From the NCBI GenBank assembly GCA_965224785.1, contig OZ245062.1, positions 2,170,001 through 2,234,000 on the forward strand: a DNA stretch of 64,000 bases, in the 5' to 3' direction. The translations under genes were made by a program, and so were the position numbers. The stretch is from JALSNL01 sp036479585 (GTDB taxonomy: Bacteria; Bacteroidota; Ignavibacteria; Ignavibacteriales; Melioribacteraceae). The notes under the pieces are model-generated. The model was not told where the DNA came from and did no database searches. It worked only from the letters and a program-made list of their open reading frames with translations. How positions within the stretch are numbered: position 1 is the stretch's first letter; every line of letters starts with the position of its first letter. This document shows, piece by piece, positions 53,569 to 61,927 of the stretch.

Positions 53569-55008
53569 ATGAGAAAAACACTACTTTTAATCTTTTTATT
53601 TTTTACATCAAATATTTTTGCACAAACATTTGATGGTAATTGGAGTGGTGAATATGTTACACCTGATGATTCATTTGTAGCTAATAGTACTGGTGATAGA
53701 GTGATCTCTGTTGGTGCTTTTGAAAATAATTCGTTTGTTGCATTGATGAGAAATCCAGGCTCAAAAAACTATTATATAGCTGGTTATAGAAATACAAATC
53801 ACGATAGCGGAATTTTAGGAAACTATGCTTATAGTCCTGATAGTCTTCAGACAAAATGGATAAGTGGTTTTGATCAAGCATTCCTAAAAAATGCAAAAGA
53901 TTTATCAACTTCAGGTTCGTTTATTTATGTTGCAAATAACGATGATGACCATAATATTTTGATGTTTGAAATAAAAGATGATAGTATTTATACACATCCC
54001 CAAAGATTAAAAACTAAATCTGCAAATGATCTTTGGGCAATTGATGTAGATAACTCAAACAATGTATTTGTTACAGCTGGTGGAGATTCAAATTCAGCTG
54101 GTTCCGTACTAGTTTATAATTCTACAAGTTGGAAAGCAAACGGAAAACCTGTTGCCCCTTTACAAGAGATTGTTCCTCCAGATAATGGCTCGCTAAGAGG
54201 TGTAACTGTTAATGATGATGGAACACTTTTATATGTTTCCAACTGGCTAAGTAAAAAAGTATATTGCTATACTGGTAACACTACTGAGGGTTATACTATT
54301 TATAATAGCTTTACTTTTGATGTAAACATTGATTATGATACTGAAGAAGGTACAACTCCAATTATTGAAGTGGGGCCTTGGGGTTTACAATATATGAATT
54401 CAAAAAATATTTTATTTGTTTGTCACGATGCTGATTTTGGTAGAGGCAATAAATATAATTACGGACGCATATATGTGACCAATCCAAATACTGGTGAAAT
54501 TTTAGATACAGTTAATGTGGCAGAGTGGAATTTTGCTCAAAGTGGTAAATATAACAATCCTGATTCATTAGGAACAGCCTCAGGTTATACCTCTGTCTTT
54601 AATGTTGATTATGATGATGAATTTAATTTATATTCTCAAACCTATTATGGATGGGCTGTTGACAAGTGGAATTATTCTACTGAACTACCGACAATAGAAA
54701 TTACAATTACTGATATTGAAAAAATCAACAATACAATTCCCGAAAGTTTTAGTTTACAACAAAATTATCCAAACCCATTTAACCCAACAACTACTATAGA
54801 GTTTGCTATTTCTCATCAAAGTGATGTTACGTTATCTGTGTATTCTATAACTGGGGAATTGGTTACAACTCTAATAGATAACAAAAGCTTTAATAGTGGA
54901 AACTATAAAGTTTCTTTAGATGCTAGTTTATTATCTTCTGGAACTTATTTTTACACTTTACAAAATGGCAAAACAACAATCAGTAAAAAAATGACTTTAA
55001 TAAAATAA
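53569..55008 (+). CDS. T9SS-secreted beta-propeller protein
   Basis: The 479-residue protein has a signal peptide ending NIFAQ. Residues about 25-375 form repeated beta segments (FIYVANNDDDHNILMF, NVFVTAGGDSNSAGSVLVYN, TLLYVSNWLSKKVYCY) as in propellers. The C-terminus is a T9SS sorting domain (SFSLQQNYPNPFNPTTTIEF to MTLIK). A GGAGAGG ribosome binding site precedes the ATG. It is exported across the outer membrane and probably stays on the surface or is released. I cannot assign its ligand. The 128-bp upstream gap holds no gene. Confidence 0.78.
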   Translation: MRKTLLLIFLFFTSNIFAQTFDGNWSGEYVTPDDSFVANSTGDRVISVGAFENNSFVALMRNPGSKNYYIAGYRNTNHDSGILGNYAYSPDSLQTKWISGFDQAFLKNAKDLSTSGSFIYVANNDDDHNILMFEIKDDSIYTHPQRLKTKSANDLWAIDVDNSNNVFVTAGGDSNSAGSVLVYNSTSWKANGKPVAPLQEIVPPDNGSLRGVTVNDDGTLLYVSNWLSKKVYCYTGNTTEGYTIYNSFTFDVNIDYDTEEGTTPIIEVGPWGLQYMNSKNILFVCHDADFGRGNKYNYGRIYVTNPNTGEILDTVNVAEWNFAQSGKYNNPDSLGTASGYTSVFNVDYDDEFNLYSQTYYGWAVDKWNYSTELPTIEITITDIEKINNTIPESFSLQQNYPNPFNPTTTIEFAISHQSDVTLSVYSITGELVTTLIDNKSFNSGNYKVSLDASLLSSGTYFYTLQNGKTTISKKMTLIK

Positions 55009-55042
55009 CTAACTATACACACAAACAAACCTAGGAGGAAGC

Positions 55043-57646
55043 ATGAGAAAAATTTTATTTCTCATTTTAACAACAGTATTGATCTCTTCTTCATTAATTG
55101 CACAACAAGCAATTTTTGAAAGAACTGGTCAAATCGAAGTTCCAACCACAGAAAATGCCGGATTTGGTAATATGGTTACCGGTGTAGATTTTGATGGTGA
55201 TGGACTAACAGAAGTTTATGCAGTAAACAATATGTATGATTTAGGTGGTGCAGAAAGTGTACCAAGATTGTACAAATTTGAATGGAATGTTGTAACACTA
55301 CAATATGATTCCGTGTGGAGTGCTGCAACACACCTAACAGCTCAAAATACCTGGCCAGCAATGACTTGGGGCGATTGGGATGGAGATGGAAAAAATGAAA
55401 TAATTTTTGGCCCTGTTAACAGTTTTGCTGTTGATAATCCTACGAGAATTTTTGTTTATGAAACTCCTGGTGATGGATCTGATAATATGGGTGTTACTGA
55501 TGGTTCTGGCGGTTGGTTGCCAAATGCAAAATGGACTATTCTTCCAGACTCAAGTGTAAAAGAACAATGTCGTCCGTTTAGATGGGAAATGACTGACATT
55601 GATAATGATGGTGATCAAGAAATAGTTTTTGGTAGCAGACGTGGTGATAGAAGATTTGGAGTTATTGGAGTTTCTGATATTCCAGATAATGGAGATAGTA
55701 CTGAAACTTGGGAATTAGAAGTTTCTGGTTTATCTGATACAAGTTATACTTTTGGTGGCGGAACTATTTATGATATGGTAACTGTTGATAGTACTGTTTA
55801 TCTATTCCATTCAAGTGGTGATGTAACTCCAGTATCTTATGTAAGTGGAATTTGGGAAGTTCACGCAGCTGTAGTTGGTGCTGTTCCTGGTGGTTCTTGG
55901 AAATCTGCATCTGTTGTAGATGTTGATGGTGATGGAACAAAAGAAATAATGGTTGCAGGTTGGTCTACAGGAGATAATAAAATTTATCTACTTGAAGTTG
56001 ATGGTGGAACAATTGTAACTCACGAGATTGCAGATGCTTCTCCACTAATAGGTGCAAAAGGTAGATTTTATGGTGGTTGGGCTGGAGATACTGATGGTGA
56101 TGGAAATTTAGATTATGTTTCCGGAACTAGAGGTGCTACTGTAAATGGAATGATTTATCAACTATCTTATAAAGGTGGAGATAAAACTCTTGCTAGTAGT
56201 TATTCACAAAGTGTTATCGATCAAGATGCTTTTGATGCTGGACGTTGGGGACTATTACATTTAGCTGATTTAAATGCTGATGGAAACGATGAAGTTATTT
56301 ATGGTAGTGATTGGAAAGGAAATGATTCTGGAGTTCCTCCGTATAGAGTTCCGTTGACTATACTTAATTATAGAGAATCAGTTGATTTTATTTCTACAGC
56401 AACTGCTGATAATGATGGTGATTTTATTCCTGATACATTAGATGCACAATTAACAGTTAGTGGAGTTGTATTAAACAACAGTTTAAGTGGTAGCAGATTA
56501 CAAGTATTTATTCAAGATTATACTGGTGGAATACAACTGTTTTCTAATGCACCAAGACCTGACCTAAAAATTGGTGATAGAGTTATTGCTATTGGAAAAG
56601 TTATTCAGTTTAGAGGATTAAATGAATTAGAAATTTCTAATCCAGCAACTGATATTTCTGTAATTGATACTGGTTTTACTGCAGGAGTTGCAAATCTTTC
56701 TATAGAAGAATATTTAGCAGACGCCGAAAAGTATGAAGGAACATTAGTTAAAATTACTGGTGTTACTAAAACCGATTCTTCAAATGCATGGCCAAGCTCT
56801 GGTAGTGATGCTAACCTTACATTGTGGCGTGGAGTTGGTGCTGAGGTAACTGCAAGAGTTGATAAAGATACTGATGTTGATGAAGGTGCTGAACCAACAT
56901 GGCCAATTTCGTTTACTGGTATTGCTACACAGTTTTCATTTGATACACCAGCAGATAACGGTTATCAAGTTACTCTTGTTGACTATGCTGGAATTGAACA
57001 AGATGTTGCAGTTGCTCCACTTTCTAACTTCAACATAGTTTCACCTCCAGATGGTTTAACATTTGCAATTTCTGATACTACTCAAGATTATTTCTTCAAT
57101 TGGAATGCCGCACAAGATTTAAATGGTGGTAAAGTTGTAGCTTATCAATTAACTATATTCCCTGACTTTGCTTTCCCTGCAGGTGATACTACTGTTGTAG
57201 TTAAAGGTGCTGATCTACTTGCTACTATGGGTGGTGCAGATACCGCAGTTGTTAAGTACACAGTTTTTGCTCTTGATCCTGAAGGTGTTTTTACTACACC
57301 AGTTGCTAGTATTGATACATTTTCACTTACACTTATTAATAAAGTTCCAATAGTTGGTGTTGAAGATGAAATTGTACCAAATCGATTCTTTGTTGAGCAA
57401 AATTATCCTAATCCGTTTAACCCAACAACTAAAATTAAGTTTGGTTTACCAGCTCAATCAGTTGTTGATTTAAGGATTTATGATATTCTTGGTAGAGAAG
57501 TTAGAACTCTTGTAAATAATAAAGCATTAAAAGCTGGAACATACTCTTATAACTTTGATGCTTCTGCACTTGCAAGTGGTACTTATATATATAGACTTAC
57601 AACTGAAAATAATGTTGTATCTAAAAAAATGTTATTGCTGAAATAA
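55043..57646 (+). CDS. T9SS-secreted FG-GAP/VCBS repeat protein
   Basis: The 867-residue protein has a signal peptide ending SLIAQ. Residues about 20-435 form a beta-propeller with calcium-binding DxDxDG loops: DFDGDGLTEV, DWDGDGKNEI, DIDNDGDQEI, DVDGDGTKEI, DTDGDGNLDY and DLNADGNDEV. An OB-like domain follows (SRLQVFIQDYTGGIQLF, about 475-620), then a fibronectin-like segment, and a T9SS sorting domain (FFVEQNYPNPFNPTTKIKFGLP to MLLLK). The ribosome binding site is CTAGGAGG, a strong one, and the gene is followed by a strong terminator. It is probably an abundant surface or extracellular protein; its ligand is not known. Confidence 0.85.
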   Translation: MRKILFLILTTVLISSSLIAQQAIFERTGQIEVPTTENAGFGNMVTGVDFDGDGLTEVYAVNNMYDLGGAESVPRLYKFEWNVVTLQYDSVWSAATHLTAQNTWPAMTWGDWDGDGKNEIIFGPVNSFAVDNPTRIFVYETPGDGSDNMGVTDGSGGWLPNAKWTILPDSSVKEQCRPFRWEMTDIDNDGDQEIVFGSRRGDRRFGVIGVSDIPDNGDSTETWELEVSGLSDTSYTFGGGTIYDMVTVDSTVYLFHSSGDVTPVSYVSGIWEVHAAVVGAVPGGSWKSASVVDVDGDGTKEIMVAGWSTGDNKIYLLEVDGGTIVTHEIADASPLIGAKGRFYGGWAGDTDGDGNLDYVSGTRGATVNGMIYQLSYKGGDKTLASSYSQSVIDQDAFDAGRWGLLHLADLNADGNDEVIYGSDWKGNDSGVPPYRVPLTILNYRESVDFISTATADNDGDFIPDTLDAQLTVSGVVLNNSLSGSRLQVFIQDYTGGIQLFSNAPRPDLKIGDRVIAIGKVIQFRGLNELEISNPATDISVIDTGFTAGVANLSIEEYLADAEKYEGTLVKITGVTKTDSSNAWPSSGSDANLTLWRGVGAEVTARVDKDTDVDEGAEPTWPISFTGIATQFSFDTPADNGYQVTLVDYAGIEQDVAVAPLSNFNIVSPPDGLTFAISDTTQDYFFNWNAAQDLNGGKVVAYQLTIFPDFAFPAGDTTVVVKGADLLATMGGADTAVVKYTVFALDPEGVFTTPVASIDTFSLTLINKVPIVGVEDEIVPNRFFVEQNYPNPFNPTTKIKFGLPAQSVVDLRIYDILGREVRTLVNNKALKAGTYSYNFDASALASGTYIYRLTTENNVVSKKMLLLK

Positions 57647-57674
57647 GCTAAAACATTTTAGAAGTAGTTTTTTC

Positions 57675-57708
57675 AAAAGCCTGGCACTTTCTAAGTGCCA
57701 GGCTTTTT
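57675..57708 (+). terminator. Strong rho-independent terminator
   Basis: A perfect 15-bp stem AAAAGCCTGGCACTT with a 3-base loop is followed by a T run. It lies 29 bp after the FG-GAP protein gene and is the strongest terminator in the window, which fits a highly expressed surface-protein transcript. Confidence 0.9.
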
Positions 57709-57797
57709 TGTATATAAATGCAATTCTTCATCTTTGTAATTACCTATAATTTTAGTAATTTTTGTTATCAATTCTTTTATTAAACTAAGAGATTACA

Positions 57798-58337
57798 GTG
57801 ACTCCACAAGATGAAATAAAGTTCCTAATCCAATCACACGGTGTTAAGCAAAATTGGTTGGCAAAAAAACTTGGTGTTAAACCTCAGACACTCTCCTACT
57901 TACTTAATGAAAGCCCAAAATTTGATGATCATTTATATAAAACTATTAAAGATATTCTTGAAAATAATGAAGTAGAACTTGATATTTTTAATGGGATGGG
58001 TGAAGCCAATTACGATCTTTTTGCAGATGAAAAACTCAGAATTGGAATTGGTGGAAGAGTACGACATTTTGCAAAACGTAAGTACGGCACGCTTAAAAAG
58101 CTAGCAGAAGCAATGGGTATTTCTCCTCAACAGCTTCATCAATATATTAGTGGTAAGCGAGAACCGGGTTCTAGAATTCTAATAAAATTATTAAAGCTTG
58201 GTTGTGATATAAATTGGTTACTAAGTGGATCAGAATCTCTAGAGTCTTTTAAGATTGATAAACTTGAGAAAGAATTATCAAACCTTCAAAAAAGTATCAC
58301 ACAAATATCGAATTTAGTTAGAGGACAAAAGCATTAA
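57798..58337 (+). CDS. Double helix-turn-helix (XRE-like) regulator
   Basis: The 179-residue protein starts with GTG at 57798, with AAGAGA upstream. It has two XRE-type helix-turn-helix units: HGVKQNWLAKKLGVKPQTLSYLLNES (about 14-39) and GTLKKLAEAMGISPQQLHQYISGKREPG (about 94-121). The second is closest to classic Cro/CI motifs. The last 30 residues form a short coiled coil (LEKELSNLQKSITQISNLV), suggesting dimers. It is a lone gene after a strong terminator. Target genes are unknown. Confidence 0.8.
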   Translation: MTPQDEIKFLIQSHGVKQNWLAKKLGVKPQTLSYLLNESPKFDDHLYKTIKDILENNEVELDIFNGMGEANYDLFADEKLRIGIGGRVRHFAKRKYGTLKKLAEAMGISPQQLHQYISGKREPGSRILIKLLKLGCDINWLLSGSESLESFKIDKLEKELSNLQKSITQISNLVRGQKH

Positions 58338-58420
58338 ATCTATAAATTTTTCTTTTGGAAATTATATTTATCAAAAAGAAAATTAAACATAACAATATTG
58401 TAAGATTCAATTTAAAACAT

Positions 58421-58454
58421 AAAAGCATTTCAATAATTTAATTGAAATGCTTTT
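58421..58454. terminator. Bidirectional terminator between HTH gene and tRNA
   Basis: AAAAGCATTTCAAT (58421-58434) and ATTGAAATGCTTTT (58441-58454) form a perfect 14-bp stem with a 6-base loop, and U-rich tails arise on both strands. It can stop transcripts of the HTH gene on the plus strand and of the tRNA on the minus strand. The rest of the gap 58338-58602 holds the tRNA and nothing else notable. Confidence 0.8.
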
Positions 58455-58462
58455 ATTGTATG

Positions 58463-58535
58463 TGGAGCTAATAGGGTTCGAACCTATGACCTTCTGACTG
58501 CCAGCCAGACGCTCTCCCAACTGAGCTATAGCCCC
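58463..58535 (-). tRNA. tRNA-Ala (anticodon GGC)
   Basis: On the minus strand a 73-base cloverleaf folds fully: acceptor GGGGCTA with TAGCTCC, D arm GCTC/GAGC, anticodon arm TCTGG/TCAGA with loop CTGGCAG (anticodon GGC), and T arm ATAGG-TTCGAAC-CCTAT. The discriminator base is A. The CCA end is not encoded, so it must be added by nucleotidyltransferase. The gene is intact with no sign of an integrated element next to it. Confidence 0.95.
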
Positions 58536-58602
58536 AAATCTTTTCTCTAAAATTTATAATGCAAGTATATAGAACAAAATATCTATTGTCAATAGTCGGA
58601 GT

Positions 58603-59934
58603 TTATTTTTTATTCTTTAATTCACTTGCCTTTATTGAATAATCCCAAAACAAGTTTCCATCTTTGTCATAAACCGTACATTTTAATTTTCTATCTTTTC
58701 TTGGTCCATCAAATTCGAAAATTGCATAATTTCTTTTTTTCACTAATGTTCCATCTATACGTAAAGGGTTTATTGGATTATCCCAAGTTGTAGGTCCTGA
58801 CGTAAATGGTGAAACAGTAAAATCATAAATGGGATATGTACCTTCCCTATCAAGCTTACTTAGCTCTGAGCGATGTACATCTCCGGTTAAGAATATAACC
58901 CCTTCAATACCTTCAGCTTCTATTTCTGTTAAAATTATTTCTCTTTCTTCAGCATAAGTTGCGTGATTTTCACCTCCAGCATTAGGGTTCAAAAATTGCC
59001 CACCAATTGCTATAAACTTAAAAGGTGCATAACTAAAAATAAGTGCATCAATTAACCACTTTAGCTGATCCTCTCCAAGCATTCCATCTTTATTAAATTT
59101 TCTATCATTGGGAGCTCTATAATATCTGTTATCCAACAAAAAGAAATCAGCGTCTGCCCATTGAAACATTGTAGTTGTTCCCGGTTTTCCCTTTATACCA
59201 TAGGAAGGATTTGCCCAAAATAGTTTGAATGCTTCTAAAGTAGTTTCTTTATTCCAAAAACTTCGGTCACTATTGTTTGGCCCAAACTCATGATCATCCC
59301 AAATAGCATAGTGATGAACAGAACCTAAAAGTGGTTGGAACTCTTGTGTAGCTCTATCATGAGTCATTCGTTTTAGTATTCCGGTTCTAGAATTAAAATC
59401 AGCTTCACGTAAATAAAAATTATCTCCTAACCAAAGCATAAAGTCTGGATGCTGATTGTAGATGCTTGTATAAATTTCATAATCAGCACCATAAGGTTTT
59501 GGTCTATCATATTCTTTTTCATTTATGAAAGCACCACTCCCAGTAGCAAACTTAAATGGTGGAGGATCTGTCCGCCATTGCCACAACACTTGTGTTTGAA
59601 ACTCCAATGGATAAGATCTATCTACTATTTGATTATTGATATAAAGTTTATATTGATATTTTATGCCAGGTTCTATTTCGTCAGCTATAGGGTGAACTAT
59701 GTAAGCATTACGTTTTATCGCTTTGTAAGTTTCGGTTTCAAATATTTTTGTTGAATCTCTTTTATCCCAGTAAGTAATTTTTACATCAGCTTCAGAAGTT
59801 GTTTGAACCCACAATTTAACTTCACGCATTGTGGAGTAACCAACCATTGGTCCAGATTTTAGAAGTGATTCCTGAGCTAACAAAGTAAACGCCAAAAAAT
59901 AAAAGATTATACCGACTGATAATTCCTTTTTCAT
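58603..59934 (-). CDS. PhoD-like alkaline phosphatase/phosphodiesterase
   Basis: I place the start at the ATG at 59934 (MKKELSVGII), which gives a signal peptide ending LLAQ. An earlier in-frame ATG (59976) would bury it. Residues about 22-110 form the N-terminal Ig-like PhoD domain (GPMVGYSTMREVKLWVQT). The metallophosphatase domain shows LWLGDNFYLREADF, IWDDHEFGPNNSD and FLTGDVHRSEL, with Asp, Asn and His ligands for iron/calcium. PhoD-type enzymes release phosphate from mono- and diesters in the periplasm. The gene is alone on this strand, divergent from a small cytochrome-like lipoprotein gene. Confidence 0.87.
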   Translation of the reverse strand: MKKELSVGIIFYFLAFTLLAQESLLKSGPMVGYSTMREVKLWVQTTSEADVKITYWDKRDSTKIFETETYKAIKRNAYIVHPIADEIEPGIKYQYKLYINNQIVDRSYPLEFQTQVLWQWRTDPPPFKFATGSGAFINEKEYDRPKPYGADYEIYTSIYNQHPDFMLWLGDNFYLREADFNSRTGILKRMTHDRATQEFQPLLGSVHHYAIWDDHEFGPNNSDRSFWNKETTLEAFKLFWANPSYGIKGKPGTTTMFQWADADFFLLDNRYYRAPNDRKFNKDGMLGEDQLKWLIDALIFSYAPFKFIAIGGQFLNPNAGGENHATYAEEREIILTEIEAEGIEGVIFLTGDVHRSELSKLDREGTYPIYDFTVSPFTSGPTTWDNPINPLRIDGTLVKKRNYAIFEFDGPRKDRKLKCTVYDKDGNLFWDYSIKASELKNKK

Positions 59935-60025
59935 AATAATTCCCATTTTTACTTCATAATAATTTTTACATTGCATTGATTAAAAAAGATAATTAGTTTT
60001 AATAAAATAATAAAATAAAGAAGTA

Positions 60026-60436
60026 ATGAATACAAAAATTTATGTAATTCTTTTAGTTGTCTTGTTAGCAATAATTTTCATCTCTTGTGATGATACACTT
60101 ATCAATAATCAAATAGATAATATTATAATTCCATCTCAGAACGTTAGCTATGATGAGTACATACAACCTTTGTTCACTTTTAAGTGTAACACTAGTCAAT
60201 GCCATAATAGTGCTGATATGGCTGGTGGAATTGATTTAACAACTTGGTCTGGTGCAATCGCTGATCCATCCGTTGTATTTCCCTTTCAACCGGAAAGTAG
60301 CAGATTGGTTTGGGCGGTGGAAGGAATATCAGGGGCAAATCCTATGCCTCCAATTGGAGCTCCAGTTACTCCACTAACATTAAATCAAGTTGAGGGATTA
60401 AAGACTTGGATAAAAGAAGGGGCCGAAAAAAATTAG
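60026..60436 (+). CDS. Small c-type cytochrome-like lipoprotein with a CX4CH motif
   Basis: The 136-residue protein has a lipoprotein signal ending IIFISC (Cys21). YDEYIQPLFTFKCNTSQCHN places a heme-like motif at Cys54-Cys59-His60 with four residues between the cysteines instead of two. NPMPPIGAPVTPLT (about 111) supplies the methionine that would be the sixth ligand, as in Planctomycete-type cytochromes. The end LKTWIKEGAEKN is typical of monoheme cytochrome c. CX4CH motifs are known in some anaerobe cytochromes and need a suitable heme lyase. It may otherwise be a heme-less cytochrome-like protein. Confidence 0.7.
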   Translation: MNTKIYVILLVVLLAIIFISCDDTLINNQIDNIIIPSQNVSYDEYIQPLFTFKCNTSQCHNSADMAGGIDLTTWSGAIADPSVVFPFQPESSRLVWAVEGISGANPMPPIGAPVTPLTLNQVEGLKTWIKEGAEKN

Positions 60437-60881
60437 TAATAGTGGTATTTATATTTTAGAAATTTCACTAAAATCTAAAATAACATTTACTCATAGAGTT
60501 TTATGTGAAACTATTTTAACTGAAGGTTTCTATTATTATGTTGGAACTGCACAAAAGAATTTAACCCAACGAGTTGAAAGACATTTAAGAAAAGATAAAA
60601 AACTTCATTGGCATATTGATTACTTAACCACCCATCCGAAAATTAAATTAGAAAATATTTATCTAATTCCTAACAAACAGAAAAATGTAGAATGCAGTCT
60701 TGTAAAAAAGTTAGAGCAAACTTTTAATTTTAATTATCCAATAAAAGGATTCGGTAATTCCGACTGTAATTCGTGTACTTCACATTTACTTTTTTCTAAA
60801 AAGAAGATTAGTTATAACCAGCTATGTTCTCTGTACCAATCAACTGTACTCTTCATTCCTTCGTCCAAAGATATTTGTTGA
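60414..60881 (+). CDS. GIY-YIG (DUF123)-type nuclease reading frame without a standard start codon
   Basis: From 60441 the bases encode SGIYILEISLKSKI, then FYYYVGTAQKNLTQRVERH, KKLHWHIDYL and GFGNSDCNSCTSHL, which closely match DUF123 GIY-YIG proteins (normally about 120-140 residues). The frame is open from 60414 to a stop at 60879-60881, but no ATG, GTG or TTG occurs in frame before the conserved core. It overlaps the end of the cytochrome-like gene by about 23 bases, so translation could be coupled or use a rare ATT start (for example at 60432). A seven-A run lies at the junction. The C-terminus runs about 70 bases into the convergent epimerase gene. It could instead be a recent pseudogene that lost its start. 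Confidence 0.6.
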   Translation, partial: KKGPKKISNSGIYILEISLKSKITFTHRVLCETILTEGFYYYVGTAQKNLTQRVERHLRKDKKLHWHIDYLTTHPKIKLENIYLIPNKQKNVECSLVKKLEQTFNFNYPIKGFGNSDCNSCTSHLLFSKKKISYNQLCSLYQSTVLFIPSSKDIC

Positions 60882-61804
60882 GTGTAACCTAAATGTTTCT
60901 TTGCTTTCGATGTATCGCAAGTCCAGTTTTCTTGAACAAAATCTTTAGCTTTTTCTAAGTTAAACGTTGCTGGTTTTGAAGTGAAAAAATTTGCAAAGTG
61001 CGAGACTGCTCCAATTCCATAAATAACAAAATGTGGAATTCTAATTCTTAACGCTTTCTTCCCCATTGCTTTTTCCATTGAATCACTAATTATATTCCAG
61101 TTATAAATTTCTTCGGAACTAATAAAATAGATCTCTCCAGTTGATTTTTCTGAAAGACCAGCCAAATATAATCCATGAACAAAGTCTCTACCTTGAATTA
61201 AACTAACCCTTTTATTATTAAATCCAACAATTGTCATTATACCTTTTTGAAAACCTTTAAACATTGCATAAATATCAGTTTCTCTTTCACCATAAATTGC
61301 TGGGGCTCTACAAATTGTTATGGGAAGTTTATCCATAAAACTTTTGGCTAATTCTTCTTCAGCTAGTTTGCTCTTTCCATAAGTGGTAATTGGTTTGGTC
61401 TCAGTTTTTTCATCGACTGGTTTTCCATCTAAAGAAGGACCAGTAGCAGTTAAACTACTTACAATTACAATTTTTTCAATGTTTGGGTTTACCTCTAATG
61501 TAGCTTCCAATAAATTTTTTGTTGTATCAACATTCCCTTTATAGAATCCTTCTTTGTCTTTAGAGCGAACAACGCCAGCAACATGAAAAAGATAATCCGA
61601 ATCAGATAAAACTTCTTTTAGTTTTTTCTTATCGAACAAACCAACATCGTAGATTTTTACATCTTTACCATCTAACCATTTTAAGCTACTAGTTTTTCTA
61701 GTAATGCAACGTACCTCAAAATTTTTACTTAATAATAAGTCAACTAAATGACTACCTACAAAACCAGTACCACCAGTTACTACAGCAATTTTCTTATTTT
61801 CCAT
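60812..61804 (-). CDS. NAD-dependent epimerase/dehydratase-family protein, CerR-like
   Basis: The 330-residue extended SDR protein has the NAD-binding motif TGGTGFVGSHL (about 10-20) and the catalytic Ser at about 116, Tyr142 and Lys146 in TTYGKSKLAEEEL. The middle carries RAPAIYGERETDIY as in sugar-type epimerases and in 3-keto-sphinganine reductase-type relatives. Because it is divergent by 123 bp from a serine-palmitoyltransferase-like gene that is followed by a bCerS-like gene, it is probably the ceramide reductase (CerR) of bacterial sphingolipid synthesis. A nucleotide-sugar role is the main alternative. Confidence 0.72.
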   Translation of the reverse strand: MENKKIAVVTGGTGFVGSHLVDLLLSKNFEVRCITRKTSSLKWLDGKDVKIYDVGLFDKKKLKEVLSDSDYLFHVAGVVRSKDKEGFYKGNVDTTKNLLEATLEVNPNIEKIVIVSSLTATGPSLDGKPVDEKTETKPITTYGKSKLAEEELAKSFMDKLPITICRAPAIYGERETDIYAMFKGFQKGIMTIVGFNNKRVSLIQGRDFVHGLYLAGLSEKSTGEIYFISSEEIYNWNIISDSMEKAMGKKALRIRIPHFVIYGIGAVSHFANFFTSKPATFNLEKAKDFVQENWTCDTSKAKKHLGYTQQISLDEGMKSTVDWYREHSWL

Positions 61805-61927
61805 TTCAGTTTTAATTTGATTTTAGTAATATAAAATTATAAATTTTTACGTTAAAATAATTTACATACTGAAATATAAGTAAATTGAAATTTAAGAAAA
61901 CAAGAAATTTTAAATCGGAGGAAGAAT

